From contig NZ_PKFN01000007.1 in assembly GCF_002933395.1 (NCBI RefSeq), forward strand, positions 310,001 to 374,000: DNA of 64,000 bases, written 5' to 3'. A program made the position numbers and the translations under genes. The notes under the pieces are model-generated. The model had not been told where the DNA came from, did no database searches, and saw nothing but the letters and a program-made list of their open reading frames with translations. This DNA comes from Yoonia maritima. Its GTDB lineage: Bacteria > Pseudomonadota > Alphaproteobacteria > Rhodobacterales > Rhodobacteraceae. Positions 62,392 through 64,000 of this stretch are shown one piece after another; position 1 is the stretch's first letter; each line of letters opens with the position of its first letter.

Positions 62392-63573
62392 CTATGAAAG
62401 TCGTGTTGGGGTGCGACCCGAGACGATAAGAACAAGCAATGCCAGCGTCGCCCATACTGTTGAAAGCAAGATCACGGTGCGAAAACCTGCAAGTTGCGCA
62501 ACAAGCCCCATCATAGAGCTCGCAATGAGAGCACCTATGTACAGGCTGTTCGTATACAGTGACGTGGCGCGGCCAAGGCGATCACCTGCAAAGCTTTGAA
62601 TGTACAGCAAACCGACGGCGGCGAAGATGCCGTAATACAACCCCTCTAGTGATGCGCCGACAACCAGCTGTGACAGTGACTGAACGTTAGCCAATGTAAG
62701 AAATGCGCAGATAGCGATGACTGCTGCGACACCAAGACAGCGCTTGACACCCAGTGTCGTAATTAACCAGGGCGTCGATAAAATTGCCAGAATTTCAATG
62801 AACGTCTTTATGGAAAACGACAGGCCAGCCGCATAAACCGGGAGTCCAGCCTCGCGGATATAGAACTATGGCAATGAGCTTGTGGTTGCAGAATGCGCGA
62901 GCGAAAAAAGTAGACACACGCCTGCTGCAGTCCACATCGCTTTGGCATTGCCAGACAGGTTTCCACCGTCTGTTGACGGGTCTTTGATCCGCGACTGCTT
63001 TACGAAATCGCGCGGCATGACCATCCACCATAGGGTGGCCCAAACGGCTGTCAGCACGAGCGCGCTGATCATAACATAGCTTGCACCAAACGCGCCGGCG
63101 ATCAGAAATGTGACGGCCGGGGCGATCATCCAACCAAGTGACGTTGTCGCACGCAGATAGGAATTGTAGCGCGCGATGTCCCATCCGTTTTGTTCAGCGC
63201 TTAGGTGACCAAAGCTGTACATGGTTGATACCGCAGCATTTGATAGTGCGAAACATGGCGCGCAGATGAAGATCAATACCGCATAGGTTTTGAAGACCAA
63301 CATCGCGCATAGTGCAAAACCGAATGCCAATATCGATGTCAGAATTAGTGGGGCGATGCGCCTACCGTTATCGATCCATTCACCATAAATGCGGTTTACA
63401 ACCACCGTCAAACTTAGGGTCAACATTGCATAGAGGCTGATCATCCACGGGTCTTTTCCCAGGATTTCGACGATATACACCCCCATAAATGGAATAAGCG
63501 ATGCGGTGCATAAAGTGCCGGATAACAATAGCAGAAGAATAAAAACTGCGTGCGGGGTTCTGAAGCTAATCAT
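62392..63573 (-). pseudogene. MFS transporter interrupted by an in-frame TAG
   Basis: Read from the ATG at 63573 to the stop at 62392, this is a normal 393-codon major facilitator frame with about 12 membrane helices, resembling sugar-efflux-type transporters. An in-frame TAG at 62868-62866 (minus strand) ends the product after SATTSSLP. The next codons continue in the same frame as FYIREAGLPVYAAGLSFS and run to the true C-terminus, with no frameshift. One base change (for example TTG to TAG) explains it. A truncated product of about 235 residues would hold some seven helices and could not transport. Recent inactivation is likely; sequencing error or read-through remains possible. Confidence 0.85.
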
Positions 63574-63748
63574 ATTTGCGGCTACCCCGAGATTGTAACA
63601 GTTGTGCAATGTGGTCAATCGCGTGATGAATGTGCATTCATGAACAAGGTGCTGTGAACCACCACTTCTAGCCGCTCTAGCCCTTGACGTTACGCTGCTA
63701 TGTGACATGTATCATTGCATCCTGTCCTCAACACAGAAAGTTAAGACA

Positions 63749-64000
63749 ATGGCTTTTACACTCCCTGATCTTCCATATGCTCATGACGCGCTTGCTGCGA
63801 AAGGTATGTCTGCAGAGACACTGGAATTCCACCACGACCTGCACCACAACGCCTATGTCACCAACGGCAACGCCGCAATCGCGGGCACCGAGTGGGAAGG
63901 CAAGTCTCTCGAAGAGATCATCAAGGGCACCTACAACCCAACGGCTGTGGCGCAAAACGGTATCTTCAACAACATTTCACAGCTTTGGAACCATAACCAG
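63749..64000 (+). CDS. sodB: Superoxide dismutase (Fe/Mn), N-terminal part
   Basis: The first 84 codons of an Fe/Mn superoxide dismutase; the gene runs past the window end. [31 protein letters not shown] has been kept short here: the parts LPYAHDAL and [12 protein letters not shown] carry the first metal ligand and active-site histidines. ISQLWNHNQ, with the second histidine ligand, is at the edge. Fe and Mn forms cannot be separated from this part. A TTGACG at 63684-63689 could be its -35 box. The ribosome site is weak (AGAAAG). Confidence 0.93.
   Translation, partial: MAFTLPDLPYAHDALAAKGMSAETLEFHHDLHHNAYVTNGNAAIAGTEWEGKSLEEIIKGTYNPTAVAQNGIFNNISQLWNHNQ

Noticed and set aside
1-64000. CRISPR arrays, prophage, insertion sequences, rRNA and tRNA genes.
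   Set aside because: No regularly spaced repeats, transposase, integrase, phage or RNA gene signatures were seen on either strand.

Overview
The window looks like a chromosomal segment of an alphaproteobacterium of the Rhodobacterales (roseobacter-like). The evidence is a 14-gene nuo cluster interrupted by small extra genes, as known for the Paracoccus denitrificans nqo and Rhodobacter capsulatus nuo loci; a NuoE with a long C-terminal extension; birA-coaX-rnj directly after nuoN; and a soxBDAG sarcosine oxidase locus. I see no rRNA, tRNA, CRISPR array, transposase or phage gene. Genes are tightly packed, often with ATGA, TGATG or TAATG overlaps. No stretch above 300 bases lacks a gene; the longest gaps are 19945-20194 (nuoA-nuoB), 7016-7226 (divergent promoters), 54470-54672 (upstream of soxB) and 24370-24558 (a structured leader after nuoE).

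Layout: 1-1181 holds the end of a phospholipase D-like gene, then a MerR regulator and a carboxymuconolactone decarboxylase (CMD)-family gene behind a typical 19-bp-spacer MerR promoter. 1184-10956 is a nutrient module: a dpp-type peptide ABC transporter (order dppD-dppF-dppA-dppB-dppC, minus strand) divergent from two M20 hydrolases and an FAD oxidoreductase. 10989-18445 holds moaA, a lipoprotein, the glmU-glmS-alkD operon, gph and a DegT-type aminotransferase. 18537-19469 is a membrane protein of unknown function.

19579-38771 is respiratory complex I, nuoA to nuoN, with about ten extra genes between the subunits: 52-, 40- and possibly 29-residue ORFs that overlap their neighbours by 1-4 bases, three small lipoprotein or secreted genes, small membrane proteins, a DUF4259 gene, a CMD-family gene, and two proteins ending in the same helix-hairpin-helix (HhH) domain (the NuoE extension and a membrane-anchored protein). 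Intrinsic-terminator-like hairpins after nuoA, after nuoE and before nuoG suggest the cluster is expressed in segments. birA, coaX and rnj follow.

42000-54469 carries an orphan membrane-anchored protein, a DEAD-box helicase with a structured 5' leader that hides its ribosome-binding site, prfC, a surface lipoprotein, a Hint-domain protein, an atypical SDR coupled to an AlkC-like repair protein, an orphan ABC ATPase, an esterase, and the ccmI-ruvX-DUF1289 operon. 54673-60319 is the heterotetrameric sarcosine oxidase locus, with a 71-residue gene and a terminator between soxB and soxD. 60338-64000 carries a small unknown protein, an HxlR regulator divergent from an Old Yellow Enzyme gene, an MFS transporter broken by one in-frame TAG, and the start of a superoxide dismutase gene.

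The most promising unusual biology is the complex I accessory set: HhH domains on oppositely charged linkers, tiny coupled ORFs and RNA hairpins at the joints. Next are the hairpin-gated helicase leader, the cysteine-free MerR regulator and the three-copy palindromic repeat.
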